From an uncultured Eubacteriales bacterium (GTDB lineage Bacteria; Bacillota; Clostridia; Oscillospirales; Acutalibacteraceae): a stretch of 10,503 nt of DNA. The stretch covers positions 1 to 10,503 of the forward strand of contig OMPZ01000053.1 of the NCBI GenBank assembly GCA_900313125.1. Direction: 5' to 3'. The notes below the pieces were generated by a model. That model saw nothing but the letters and a program-made list of their open reading frames with translations. It did not search any database and was not told the DNA's origin. Position numbers and translations under genes: made by a program. Numbering within the stretch: position 1 is the stretch's first letter; each line of letters starts with the position of its first letter. Shown piece by piece: positions 1 through 7,400 of the stretch.

Positions 1-3
1 GAT

Positions 4-3000
4 ATGCCTAAGCCCGACGAGCAGGCAGCGCCTGTAAACGCCGAGCCAGAGAAGCCGAAGGAGCCGGAGTTCGACCCCGAAATGCCGGATAAGGTAGAGT
101 TGACCGAGGAAGAGATCCAGGCAGAGATCAACGAGTTCATGAGCGCGCCCGTTCAGGTGTGGCGTCCGAGTTCGGCGAAGAAAGATGACAAGAATGCCGT
201 CAGTGAGATCTACGTCTACGGTCAAAAGAAGAAGGAAATGGACGAAGCCAAGGCTAAGGCTGAGAAGGAAAAGGCCGAAGCGGAGGCTGCCAAGGCAAAG
301 GCTGAAGCAGAGAAAAAAGAGGCGGAGGAGAGATCCAAAGCAGAGGCGGAAAAACAGGCGGAGAAGCCTGTCGAGGAGCCCGTCAAAAAAGAGCCTGAGC
401 CTGCTAAGACAAACGTTGAGCCTACAGAGTTTGACGGTCTTGTAAACGACCATGAGTGGAAATGCTCGATGTGCGATACCGTCAATCCCGTCGATAAAAA
501 CGTATGCAAAAAGTGCGGACATACACGCGGCAAGCGTGCAATGTCCTATCAGGATATCATAAATGCTTCCCGAAAGAAGGCAGCTCCGAAGCCCGAAGCC
601 AAGGACAACAAGGCGGAAGAGGAAGAAAAAAATAAGGCAGCAAAAGAAACGAAGAGCAATAATGCTTTAGATGCTCTGCGCAGGGCTGCCGAAGAAGAAA
701 AGCGTGCAGCCGAAGAGGAAGCAAAGCGTAAAGCCGAAGAAGAAGCAAAGCGCAAGGCCGAAGAAGAAGCAAAGCGTAAAGCCGAGGAAGAAGCAAAGCG
801 CAAGGCCGAGGAAGAAGCAAAGCGCAAGGCCGAAGAGGAAGCAAAGCGCAAAGCCGAGGAAGAAGCAAGGCGCAAAGCCGAAGAAGAAGCAAAGCGCAAA
901 GCCGAAGAGGAAGCAAAGCGCAAAGCCGAAGAGGAAGCAAAGCGCAAAGCCGAGGAAGAAGCAAGGCGCAAGGCTGAAGAGGAAGCAAGACGCAAAGCCG
1001 AAGAAGAAGCAAAGCGCAAGGCTGAAGAGGAAGCAAGACGCAAAGCCGAAGAAGAGGCAAAGCGCAAAGAAGATGAGCTTGCCGCGATGAGAGAAAGGAT
1101 CAGAGCGGAGATCGAGGCTAAATTCAAGGCCGAGGAGGAAGCTCGCATAAAGGCTGCCGAGGAAGCAAGGCGCAAGGCTGAGGAGGCCGAGCGCAAGGCG
1201 GAAGAAGCGGCAGCGGCGGCAGAAGCAAAGCTCAAGAGCGTTGCGGCAGCGGCGGCAGCGGCAAAGGCTGCCGAAACTGTCCAGGCTGCCAAGCCGGATC
1301 CGACACCTGCCCCGGCTGTACCTGAGGAGCCGAAAGCCGATCAGGACGCTAAGGCGGCAGCCGAAGCAAAGCGCAAGGCGGACAGCATGAGGATCGTCCT
1401 CGAAGCTCAGGCTAAGATGCGCGAGGAAGAAGAAAAACGCAAGGCAGAACAGAAAAAAGAGGAAGAGCAGCTTAAGGAGGCTGCGGAGGAGGACGATTTG
1501 TTTGACGACGATATAGATCTCAGCAAGCTCACTCCGCTGCAGAGAAGCATCGAGGAGCAGAAGAGACGAATGGCACTCGAGGCAAGAAGAGATACAAGCT
1601 CATACTCAAGGAATTCGATGGGAACAAGGCGAACACAGACTAACCAGAGTATTCAAAATGAGCAGAGCGAGTTCTCTCAAATGCCTATGGAAACTCCCGG
1701 CCCGGCGCCCGCACCTGCGGCGCACATGAACACGGCTCAAGAACCGCCGCGTACCATAGCGCCCAAGACACAGCGCCCGGCAAGACAGGTCGAAAGACCT
1801 ATACCGATAACAAGCACGCATACAGAGCCGCCGAAAACTCAGGCTCCCAGAACACAGCAGCAGCCTGTGACAAGATCTATTTTTAGTGCGTTCAAGAAAA
1901 AGCCTGTTTACAAGCAGGAGCGCGAGGCAAGCTCCAACGAGTGGAAGTGCCCCGAGTGCGGACTTGTAAACGCAAACTATGTAACTACCTGTGCCTGCGG
2001 CTACCGTAAGTCGGCGAAGAGAAGGCACGTTGAAGACGGCGAAGGTCCGATGACACAGTCGGCGCAGCAGGCAGCACCGAGAACTCAGCCGCCTGTGGCA
2101 CCGAGGACACAAAGCCCCGCAGCCCCGAGGACGCAGAGTCCGGTGGCTCCGAGAACTCAGCGCCCCGTAGTTCCGCCGAGAACGCAGAACCCCGTGTCGC
2201 CGAGAAATATGCATTCGCCCGCTGCTGTGCCGCCCGCGGCAGCAGCAAGACCGGCAGCGGCTGCGGTACCACCGGCAGCAGCAAGAGCTGTTCCTCCCGC
2301 AGTATCGGCAAGACCTGCGGCACCGGCAGTTCCCGTGAGACCGGCGGTTTCTTCAAGACCCGCTCCGGTACCGCCCGTAAGGCAGCCTGCAGAGGAGTTC
2401 TCTCAGGTGGCTGAGCCTGCACCGGCACCCGTTGACAGCGGACTTCCTCCGATAGGAACAAAAATGGATATGAGCAAGCCGTGGATGTGCTTCAGATGTC
2501 ACCGCACCAACGAGAGTTATGTGACGACCTGTGCCTGCGGCGTAACAAAGCGCAGATGCGCGAGATTCTACGAGACGGGCGAAGATCCGTACGCAGCTCA
2601 GGAAGAGGAAGACATCAGAAAGGCGGCCGAGCGCGAAAAGGCGCTTGAAGCCATCAACGAGAAAAGGAGCAACTACGGTCCGAAGCTCTTCGACGATAAC
2701 GTTGTTGTTGAAGTCGAGCAGGTATCGAGACAGAGTACGCTTGAGCGCAAGATGACGAATATGTTCCAGAGCGCGGTAGATAAGGTCAACAGCCGAGCTG
2801 CCGCAGAGCCTGAGGACAGACTCGAGCGTTACAGACAGCAGCAGGCTCCGATACAGCCCGCTGCTGTGCCCCAGGTACCGACGGACACGAGAGAGCCGAA
2901 GTTTGACGAGTGGAAATGCCCCAACTGCGGCACGATCAATAATAAGTACACCGACGTTTGCAGCTGCGGATTTACACAGCAGCAGGCAAGGTTGATGAGA

Positions 3001-3519
3001 CAGGGCGCAGCCGTTCAGGCACGTCCGGCAGCACCGATACCTCAGCCGGGTGCGTCGATCCCGCAGGCTCCCGCAGCTCCCGTACAGCCGATCCAGCAGG
3101 CACCGATACCTCAGGCTCGTCCCGCGACACCGGCAGCTCCTGTAGTTCAGGCGCCGAGAGCGGCAACTCAGGCAGGTAATGTAGTAACACCTCCGCCGAT
3201 CCCGCAGCAGCCCCAGCAGGAAGCACGCAGAACACCTCCGAAGTCCGTATTCGCTTCAATGAAGAGCAGAAAGACGGAATCTCCGGCGGCTGCACCGACA
3301 GCGCCTCCGAAGAGCCGCTTTACCGGCGCTCCGACAACGAGAAGCGTAGTTCAGGCTGCACCTCCGTCACAGAAGCCGGACAACGACCGCGAGCCGTATT
3401 TTGACGAGTGGAAGTGCCCGGAGTGCGGAACTATCAATAACGATTACGTTACAGCGTGCAGCTGCGGATGCACCCAGCGCAGAGCTAAGCGCATAATGCA
3501 GCAGGGCGGCAAGAAGTAA
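4..3519 (+). CDS. Large low-complexity protein with five RanBP2-like zinc knuckles and a charged-helix repeat block (hypothetical)
   Basis: No known function is recognised. The frame is open from base 1, so the ATG at 4 may be internal; no RBS can be seen. As read it has 1171 residues. Order: acidic Pro/Glu-rich start; Lys/Glu/Ala-rich helix (about 75-130); zinc knuckle 1 (C154, C157, C168, C171, with W152); KAEEEA(K/R)R octad block (243-354) and further charged helix to about 500; Pro-rich linkers; knuckles 2 (C649, C652, C663, C665), 3 (C829, C832, C843, C845), 4 (C972, C975, C986, C988) and 5 (C1138, C1141, C1152, C1154). Knuckles follow W-x-C-x2-C-x3-N-x6-C, the RanBP2 zinc-finger pattern, except that knuckle 3 has a slightly different core and knuckles 2-5 end C-x-C. 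Linkers hold repeated PRTQ tetrapeptides (about 695-735). There is no signal peptide or membrane segment, so it is probably cytoplasmic. In known RanBP2 fingers the role is protein or RNA binding; a scaffold or nucleic-acid role here is inference. Confidence 0.85.
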   Translation: MPKPDEQAAPVNAEPEKPKEPEFDPEMPDKVELTEEEIQAEINEFMSAPVQVWRPSSAKKDDKNAVSEIYVYGQKKKEMDEAKAKAEKEKAEAEAAKAKAEAEKKEAEERSKAEAEKQAEKPVEEPVKKEPEPAKTNVEPTEFDGLVNDHEWKCSMCDTVNPVDKNVCKKCGHTRGKRAMSYQDIINASRKKAAPKPEAKDNKAEEEEKNKAAKETKSNNALDALRRAAEEEKRAAEEEAKRKAEEEAKRKAEEEAKRKAEEEAKRKAEEEAKRKAEEEAKRKAEEEARRKAEEEAKRKAEEEAKRKAEEEAKRKAEEEARRKAEEEARRKAEEEAKRKAEEEARRKAEEEAKRKEDELAAMRERIRAEIEAKFKAEEEARIKAAEEARRKAEEAERKAEEAAAAAEAKLKSVAAAAAAAKAAETVQAAKPDPTPAPAVPEEPKADQDAKAAAEAKRKADSMRIVLEAQAKMREEEEKRKAEQKKEEEQLKEAAEEDDLFDDDIDLSKLTPLQRSIEEQKRRMALEARRDTSSYSRNSMGTRRTQTNQSIQNEQSEFSQMPMETPGPAPAPAAHMNTAQEPPRTIAPKTQRPARQVERPIPITSTHTEPPKTQAPRTQQQPVTRSIFSAFKKKPVYKQEREASSNEWKCPECGLVNANYVTTCACGYRKSAKRRHVEDGEGPMTQSAQQAAPRTQPPVAPRTQSPAAPRTQSPVAPRTQRPVVPPRTQNPVSPRNMHSPAAVPPAAAARPAAAAVPPAAARAVPPAVSARPAAPAVPVRPAVSSRPAPVPPVRQPAEEFSQVAEPAPAPVDSGLPPIGTKMDMSKPWMCFRCHRTNESYVTTCACGVTKRRCARFYETGEDPYAAQEEEDIRKAAEREKALEAINEKRSNYGPKLFDDNVVVEVEQVSRQSTLERKMTNMFQSAVDKVNSRAAAEPEDRLERYRQQQAPIQPAAVPQVPTDTREPKFDEWKCPNCGTINNKYTDVCSCGFTQQQARLMRQGAAVQARPAAPIPQPGASIPQAPAAPVQPIQQAPIPQARPATPAAPVVQAPRAATQAGNVVTPPPIPQQPQQEARRTPPKSVFASMKSRKTESPAAAPTAPPKSRFTGAPTTRSVVQAAPPSQKPDNDREPYFDEWKCPECGTINNDYVTACSCGCTQRRAKRIMQQGGKK
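730..1065 (+). repeat. 14 tandem 24-bp units encoding KAEEEA(K/R)R
   Basis: Fourteen uninterrupted 24-bp units encode an octapeptide KAEEEAKR or KAEEEARR (order K K K K K R K K K R R K R K); a diverged AAEEEAKR unit precedes at 706-729. Most differences between units are synonymous (gaa/gag, aaa/aag, gcc/gct). The pairs of units at 970-1017 and 1018-1065 differ at one base of 48, pointing to recent duplication. An eight-residue period with blocks of Glu and Lys/Arg fits a stable single alpha-helix (ER/K type) better than a heptad coiled coil. Confidence 0.95.
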
Positions 3520-3537
3520 CAAAAAACGATATTTTTC

Positions 3538-3582
3538 ATGACCCGTGGTCGTATTTTGCGGCAACGGGTCATTTTTTATTTC
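3538..3582 (+). terminator. Rho-independent terminator after the zinc-knuckle gene
   Basis: A perfect 9-bp stem, ATGACCCGT (3538-3546) with ACGGGTCAT (3564-3572), encloses a 17-base loop and is followed by a T-rich run to 3582. It starts 18 bases after the stop codon. An A-run upstream (3521-3526) can lengthen the stem. It should separate this gene from the abrB unit. Confidence 0.88.
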
Positions 3583-3631
3583 TTTATGTAAATTTAGCGA
3601 GGTAAAACTTGCCAGATTTTTCAAAAAAAGG

Positions 3632-3660
3632 TTGACTCGTGCCAACTTTTGGTGTATAAT
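3632..3660 (+). promoter_or_regulatory. Sigma-A promoter for the abrB-like gene
   Basis: TTGACT (3632-3637) and TATAAT (3655-3660) are separated by exactly 17 bases, one mismatch from consensus in total. The predicted start site is about 3667. A CCAA-N3-TTGG inverted repeat (3642-3652) sits in the spacer and could be an operator. The resulting leader before the abrB-like start codon would be about 290 bases, unusually long for a 79-aa gene. Confidence 0.8.
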
Positions 3661-3668
3661 AATGATGC

Positions 3669-3683
3669 GATACTCGTAGTATC
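3669..3683. promoter_or_regulatory. Inverted repeat at the predicted transcription start
   Basis: GATACT (3669-3674) and AGTATC (3678-3683) form a perfect 6-bp inverted repeat with a 3-base spacer, immediately after the predicted start site. A second short one (ACAAA/TTTGT, 3684-3695) abuts it. Either a DNA operator or a 5'-end stabilising hairpin would fit; the sequence does not distinguish them. Confidence 0.45.
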
Positions 3684-3724
3684 ACAAATTTTTGTAGGCG
3701 GCGTGACCTTGATGCGATCTAATG

Positions 3725-3899
3725 CCATAAACTTAAGGTTTTTCGGTTGAATTTTTTACCGAAAACCGGAAACATAAAATATCGGAGTCGCTGCGCTCGT
3801 GCTTTTTAGAAAAGGCTCTAAAAAGATAAATAAAAGAGCGAAGCGATTTTCCGCTATTATTCATTTTTCATTTTTAAGTTTTCGGTCTTAAGTTAATGG
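3725..3899. repeat. 175-bp inverted-repeat-bounded structured element (MITE-like or leader RNA)
   Basis: CCATAAACTTAAG (3725-3737) and CTTAAGTTAATGG (3887-3899) are inverted repeats matching at 12 of 13 positions. Inside lie a hairpin 3737-3767 (GGTTTTTCGGT with ACCGAAAACC, one bulge) and a compound hairpin 3783-3853: an outer stem 3788-3798/3836-3846 with one mismatch and a perfect inner 9-bp stem 3802-3810/3817-3825. GTTTTCGGT at 3878-3886 is also exactly complementary to 3758-3766, so two folds compete. There is no ORF and no clear target-site duplication. It could be a short non-autonomous mobile element or a structured 5' leader. Confidence 0.6.
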
Positions 3900-3939
3900 T
3901 TCTAAATGCGAACGGGTCTCGCCAATGGGTTATTATTAT

Positions 3940-3945
3940 AAGGAG
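3940..3945 (+). promoter_or_regulatory. Ribosome binding site fixing the abrB-like start
   Basis: AAGGAG lies 10 bases before the ATG at 3956. In-frame upstream starts such as the ATG at 3896 have no such site and would add a non-homologous leader overlapping the terminal repeat of the 175-bp element. Confidence 0.8.
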
Positions 3946-3955
3946 CGTGTTATTT

Positions 3956-4195
3956 ATGAAAAAAACAGGAGAGCTTTGCAAGGTAGACGCACTCGGCAGG
4001 ATCGTCATTCCCGTCAGACTGCGCCGCAGTATGGGTCTTAAAACGAACGACCCGCTTGAGGTATATACGACGGAGGACGCTATCGTTTTGAAAAAGTACA
4101 TTCCGGTATGCGTGTTCTGCGGCAGCGAAGATGAGCTTATCAGCTATAAGTCAAAGTACGTTTGCAAGAGCTGTGCGGGTGAGCTTGGAAAGTGA
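3956..4195 (+). CDS. abrB: AbrB/SpoVT-family transcriptional regulator with C-terminal zinc knuckle
   Basis: A 79-residue swapped-hairpin DNA-binding protein. Residues 3-48 carry the AbrB-type N-terminal domain: KTGELCKVDALGRIVIP, then LRRSMGL and a PLEVY...IVLKKY strand pair, very close to the transition-state regulator AbrB of Bacillus subtilis, which dimerises and binds AT-rich promoter DNA. The C-terminal half differs from B. subtilis AbrB (about 95 aa): it holds C52-x2-C55 and C70-x2-C73, a likely zinc-binding knuckle. The start is fixed by the AAGGAG site. It has its own promoter and a roughly 290-base structured leader. Target genes are unknown; the following starch genes are possible only by proximity. 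The symbol is used at family level, and an orthologous role to B. subtilis AbrB is not shown. Confidence 0.9.
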   Translation: MKKTGELCKVDALGRIVIPVRLRRSMGLKTNDPLEVYTTEDAIVLKKYIPVCVFCGSEDELISYKSKYVCKSCAGELGK

Positions 4196-4323
4196 TAATT
4201 TTGCTGCGCGCGGCGAATATATTATACAATAAGCTATATATTTATGTATATTAGCAGCAAATTGTGCAAAAATTAAGTGAAAAATTTGTGAAAGATTATA
4301 GTGATCTATTTTAAACGTGATAA
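4196..4323. other. AT-rich gap after abrB with a weak long-loop hairpin
   Basis: AATTTTGCTGC (4197-4207) can pair with GCAGCAAATT (4254-4263), with one bulge, around a 46-base AT-rich loop. No T-run follows, so it is not a convincing terminator. No ORF is supported. The nearest usable terminator for abrB read-through is the hairpin at 4378-4407. Confidence 0.4.
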
Positions 4324-4352
4324 TTGAAAAACACGCCGAAAAATGATAAAAT
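4324..4352 (+). promoter_or_regulatory. Promoter for the first pullulanase gene
   Basis: TTGAAA (4324-4329) and TAAAAT (4347-4352) are spaced by 17 bases, and TG at 4344-4345 gives an extended -10. The predicted start site is about 4359. The 11-mer AATGATAAAAT covering the -10 occurs again before the second pullulanase (7703-7713). The start site lies immediately before an attenuator-like hairpin. Confidence 0.7.
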
Positions 4353-4362
4353 AATCTTATGC

Positions 4363-4407
4363 GGCGACCTGCATTCGACGCCATTGCGATTGGCGTGTTC
4401 CTTTTTT
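4363..4407 (+). terminator. Attenuator-like terminator in the pullulanase leader
   Basis: ACGCCA (4378-4383) pairs perfectly with TGGCGT (4391-4396) over a 7-base loop, followed by GTTCC and six T (4402-4407). GGCG at 4363-4366 is complementary to CGCC at 4379-4382, so an upstream stem can form first and block the terminator arm. For transcripts reading through from abrB, AACACGCC (4330-4337) can instead pair with GGCGTGTT (4392-4399) to make an 8-bp stem before the T-run. It may therefore end abrB transcripts and also control entry into the starch genes. Confidence 0.5.
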
Positions 4408-4429
4408 CACTTTGCACATTATGGCTCGT

Positions 4430-4449
4430 CCGCGCCGTTTCGGGCGCGG
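4430..4449 (+). other. GC-rich hairpin in the pullulanase 5' leader
   Basis: CCGCGCC (4430-4436) and GGCGCGG (4443-4449) form a perfect 7-bp all-GC stem with a 6-base loop, 25 bases before the ribosome binding site. Only TTT follows, so termination is unlikely; a role in mRNA stability or protein binding is possible. Confidence 0.5.
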
Positions 4450-4474
4450 TTTGCGCGTCGTCAGCGCAGCTAAC

Positions 4475-4479
4475 GGAGG
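4475..4479 (+). promoter_or_regulatory. Ribosome binding site selecting a GTG start
   Basis: GGAGG sits 7 bases before the GTG at 4487. In-frame TTG (4412) and ATG (4421) upstream lack such a site, and starting there would put an Arg-rich extension ahead of the signal peptide. Confidence 0.82.
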
Positions 4480-4486
4480 AAATAAA

Positions 4487-7400
4487 GTGGATAAAGTTAA
4501 AGTGAAGAAATGCTTGTGCAGTATATTTGCGGCTGTAATTTTGGCGGCTCCCCTTTGCGGTGCGATTAGTGCTTATGCCGACAGCGATGTCGATACGGAA
4601 GCTGATACGGACTCACAGGGCGAAGCCGAAACTCAGTTGGAGGAGAGTTCTGTGGCAGAATTGGACAAGCTTGCTTACAGCGGAAACGATCTGGGCGCGA
4701 CATATACGCCTGAGGGCACTACCTTTAAGGTGTGGTCGCCTACGGCACACAAGGTCCAGGTACTTATTTACGCGTCGGGCAGCGACGATGAGGAAAACAG
4801 CAAGTACATTTCCGCTACCGATATGGAGTACGACGATAAAAACGGCGTATGGTCGGTCACGGTAGAGGGCGATTTGCTCAACAAATACTACACATACTAT
4901 GTTTATAACGGAAAAAAAGGTAAAGAAACGGTCGATATCTACGCCAAAGCTGCAGGCGTAAACGGCAACCGCGGAATGATCGTCGATCTGAAAAGCACCG
5001 ACCCGAAGGGCTGGGAGAACGACAAGCACGTCTCGGTAGACAATCAGTCGGAGGCTATCGTGTGGGAGGTCAACGTTAAGGATTTCTCGAGCGACCCGGC
5101 AAGCGGCGTCAGCGCGAAGAACAGAGGAAAATACCTCGCGTTCACCGAGAGCGGTACTACCGTAAACGGCAGCGGCACGGGCACTACGGGTATGGATTAC
5201 CTCAAGGAGCTTGGCGTCAACTACGTTCAGCTTTTGCCGATCTACGATTTCGGTTCTGTTGACGAGGCGAGCAAGGAGGATCAGTTCAACTGGGGCTACG
5301 ACCCGAAGAACTACAACGTTCCCGAGGGCTCGTACTCGAGCGACCCTTACGACGGCAATGTCAGGATAAACGAAGTAAAGCAGATGATCCAGGCGATCCA
5401 TGACAACGGCATGGGCGTCGTTATGGACGTTGTTTTCAATCATACATACGAGGACGTAAAGTCGTGGTTCAACATGACCGTTCCGAATTACTACTATCGC
5501 TTCACGGAGAGCGGAACGTGGTCAAACGGCTCGGCGTGCGGAAACGATACGGCGTCCGAGCATCTCATGTACAGAAAGTATATGGTGGATTCCGTCGTTT
5601 ACTGGGCGTCGGAATATCACATCGACGGCTTCCGCTTCGATCTTATGGGTCTGCATGACGTAGAGACGATGAAGGCTATCCGCGCGGCTCTCGACAAGCT
5701 CGAAGGCGGCGAAAAGATACTTATGTACGGCGAGGGCTGGGATATCCCGACAAGCGCAGAGCCAGGCACGGTAATGGCGACAAAGCAGAATATCACCAAA
5801 ATGGGCGGCAGGATCGGCGCGTTCAACGACGGCTTCCGCGACGGCATGAAGGGCAGCAACTTCAACGCGCCCGAACCGGGTTATCTCCAGGGCGGTCAGG
5901 GTCAGGCTGCCGTTAAATCAGGCATCACGGCAGAGGTCGGCGGCTGGGCGGCACAGCCCACGCAGGTCGTTACATACAATTCCTGCCACGATAACTACAC
6001 GCTGTGGGATAAGCTTGTAGCAACGAGCGGCTCGGCAAACGACTACTTTCAGAGAAACGAAATGCTCGTTTCGATGAATAAGCTCGCGGCAGCTATCTCG
6101 CTGACGTCTCAGGGCATAAACTTCTTCCAGGCAGGCGAGGAGTTCGCAAGAACAAAACGCGGCGACGAAAACTCATACAGATCGTCGTCGGCGCTTAACC
6201 GTCTTGACTGGGAGCGCAGAGCGGAGTACAGCGACCTCGTTCAGTACTACTCGGGTCTTATCGAGATCAGAAAGAACTTCGCTCCGTTCACCGACCCGAG
6301 CGACAAAACGGCAAAGAGCATAAAATTTATCGACGCCGGCAAGGGCGTTATCGCCTACACGGTCGAGAATCAGCTCACAGCCGACACTCAGTGGAAATAC
6401 GCGGCGCTCATGTTCAACGCGACGAGCGACGATAAGGAGATCACAGTCTCCGGCAGCGGTCTGCCCGAGGAGTGGGTAACGGTCGTAAACGGCGACAGCG
6501 CGGGTCTCAGCGGTCTTTCCGTGATAACGGACGGCAAGGCGACAGTCAAGGCAGGCTGCGCGCTCATGCTCGTAGACAAGGAGAGCTTCGACCGCCTTTC
6601 GCTCAAATCGACGAAGGGTACCGTTACGGTAAAGCACGTTGACGCCGAGACGGGCGACACGATAAAGACTCAGGTCATCTCCGGCACGATAGGCAGCAAG
6701 TATTCCATAAAGCCGGACGCGGCTCTTCTGCTCGACTACACCTACGAGAACGCGACGGGCAGCGTCAACGGAACGTACTCCGAGTACGAAAATACCGTTA
6801 CGCTCAGCTACAGCAAGTACACGGGCAGCTACGGCACGGCTACGATCACCTTTGTCGATTCACAGACGGGCGACGAGCTTGCCGAAAGCATCGTTCAGCG
6901 CGGCAGAACGGGCGAACGCTACTACACCGCCGAGATACCGACGATAACGGGCTATGCGCTCGATCTGACGCATCTTCCGAACAACGGCGCCGGCAAATAT
7001 ACCGACGGGAATATCGACATCGTTTATAAGTACACACCGGTGAAGAACGAGCCGGTAACGGTACATTATTATAACAAAAACAACTGGAAGGATCTTACCG
7101 TTTACGCTTACGGCAACGGACTTCAGAACCGCTCCGAGACGAAGGAGCTTGTCGGCGCATGGCCGGGCGCGGCTATGCAGGACGACGGAGAAGGCTGGTG
7201 GTCGTACACGATCCCTTCCGAATCGCTTGAGGGCGTGAGCGGCGTCAGAGTGATAATCGCTCAGGGCAACGCTCAGGATCCGCTTGCGGGCAATGAGGGC
7301 TACCTTGTTTCCGGCGAGGTCTGGATCAACGACGGCAAGATCACCGACAAGCACGACAGAGAGATCGTCAGCAGCGGCAAGGTCAACGTTATATATGTTG

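Noticed and set aside
706..1065. CRISPR-like regular direct repeats
   Set aside because: Units are contiguous with no spacers and keep an open coding frame.
549..1292. Long minus-strand ORF (247 aa) of Ala/Ser/Leu repeats
   Set aside because: It is the mirror of the KAEEEAKR repeat block; its repetitive composition follows entirely from the plus-strand repeat.
3718..3908. Target-site duplication around the 175-bp element
   Set aside because: TCTAATG (3718-3724) and TCTAAATG (3901-3908) look alike but are not identical and do not abut both ends, so they cannot be claimed as a duplication.
4201..4228. Promoter TTGCTG/TATACA after abrB
   Set aside because: Poor match in both boxes compared with the TTGAAA/TAAAAT pair at 4324-4352; AT-richness alone explains it.
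4197..4263. Terminator for the abrB-like gene
   Set aside because: Bulged stem with a 46-base loop and no T-run after it.
4412..4486. Upstream in-frame starts (TTG 4412, ATG 4421) for the first pullulanase
   Set aside because: No Shine-Dalgarno before either, and they would add an Arg-rich extension ahead of a typical signal peptide; the GTG at 4487 has GGAGG at 7 bases.
4613..5443. Minus-strand ORF of 276 aa opposite the first pullulanase
   Set aside because: Shadow of a GC-rich gene; the plus frame has signal peptide, catalytic motifs and an RBS, and the minus frame has none.
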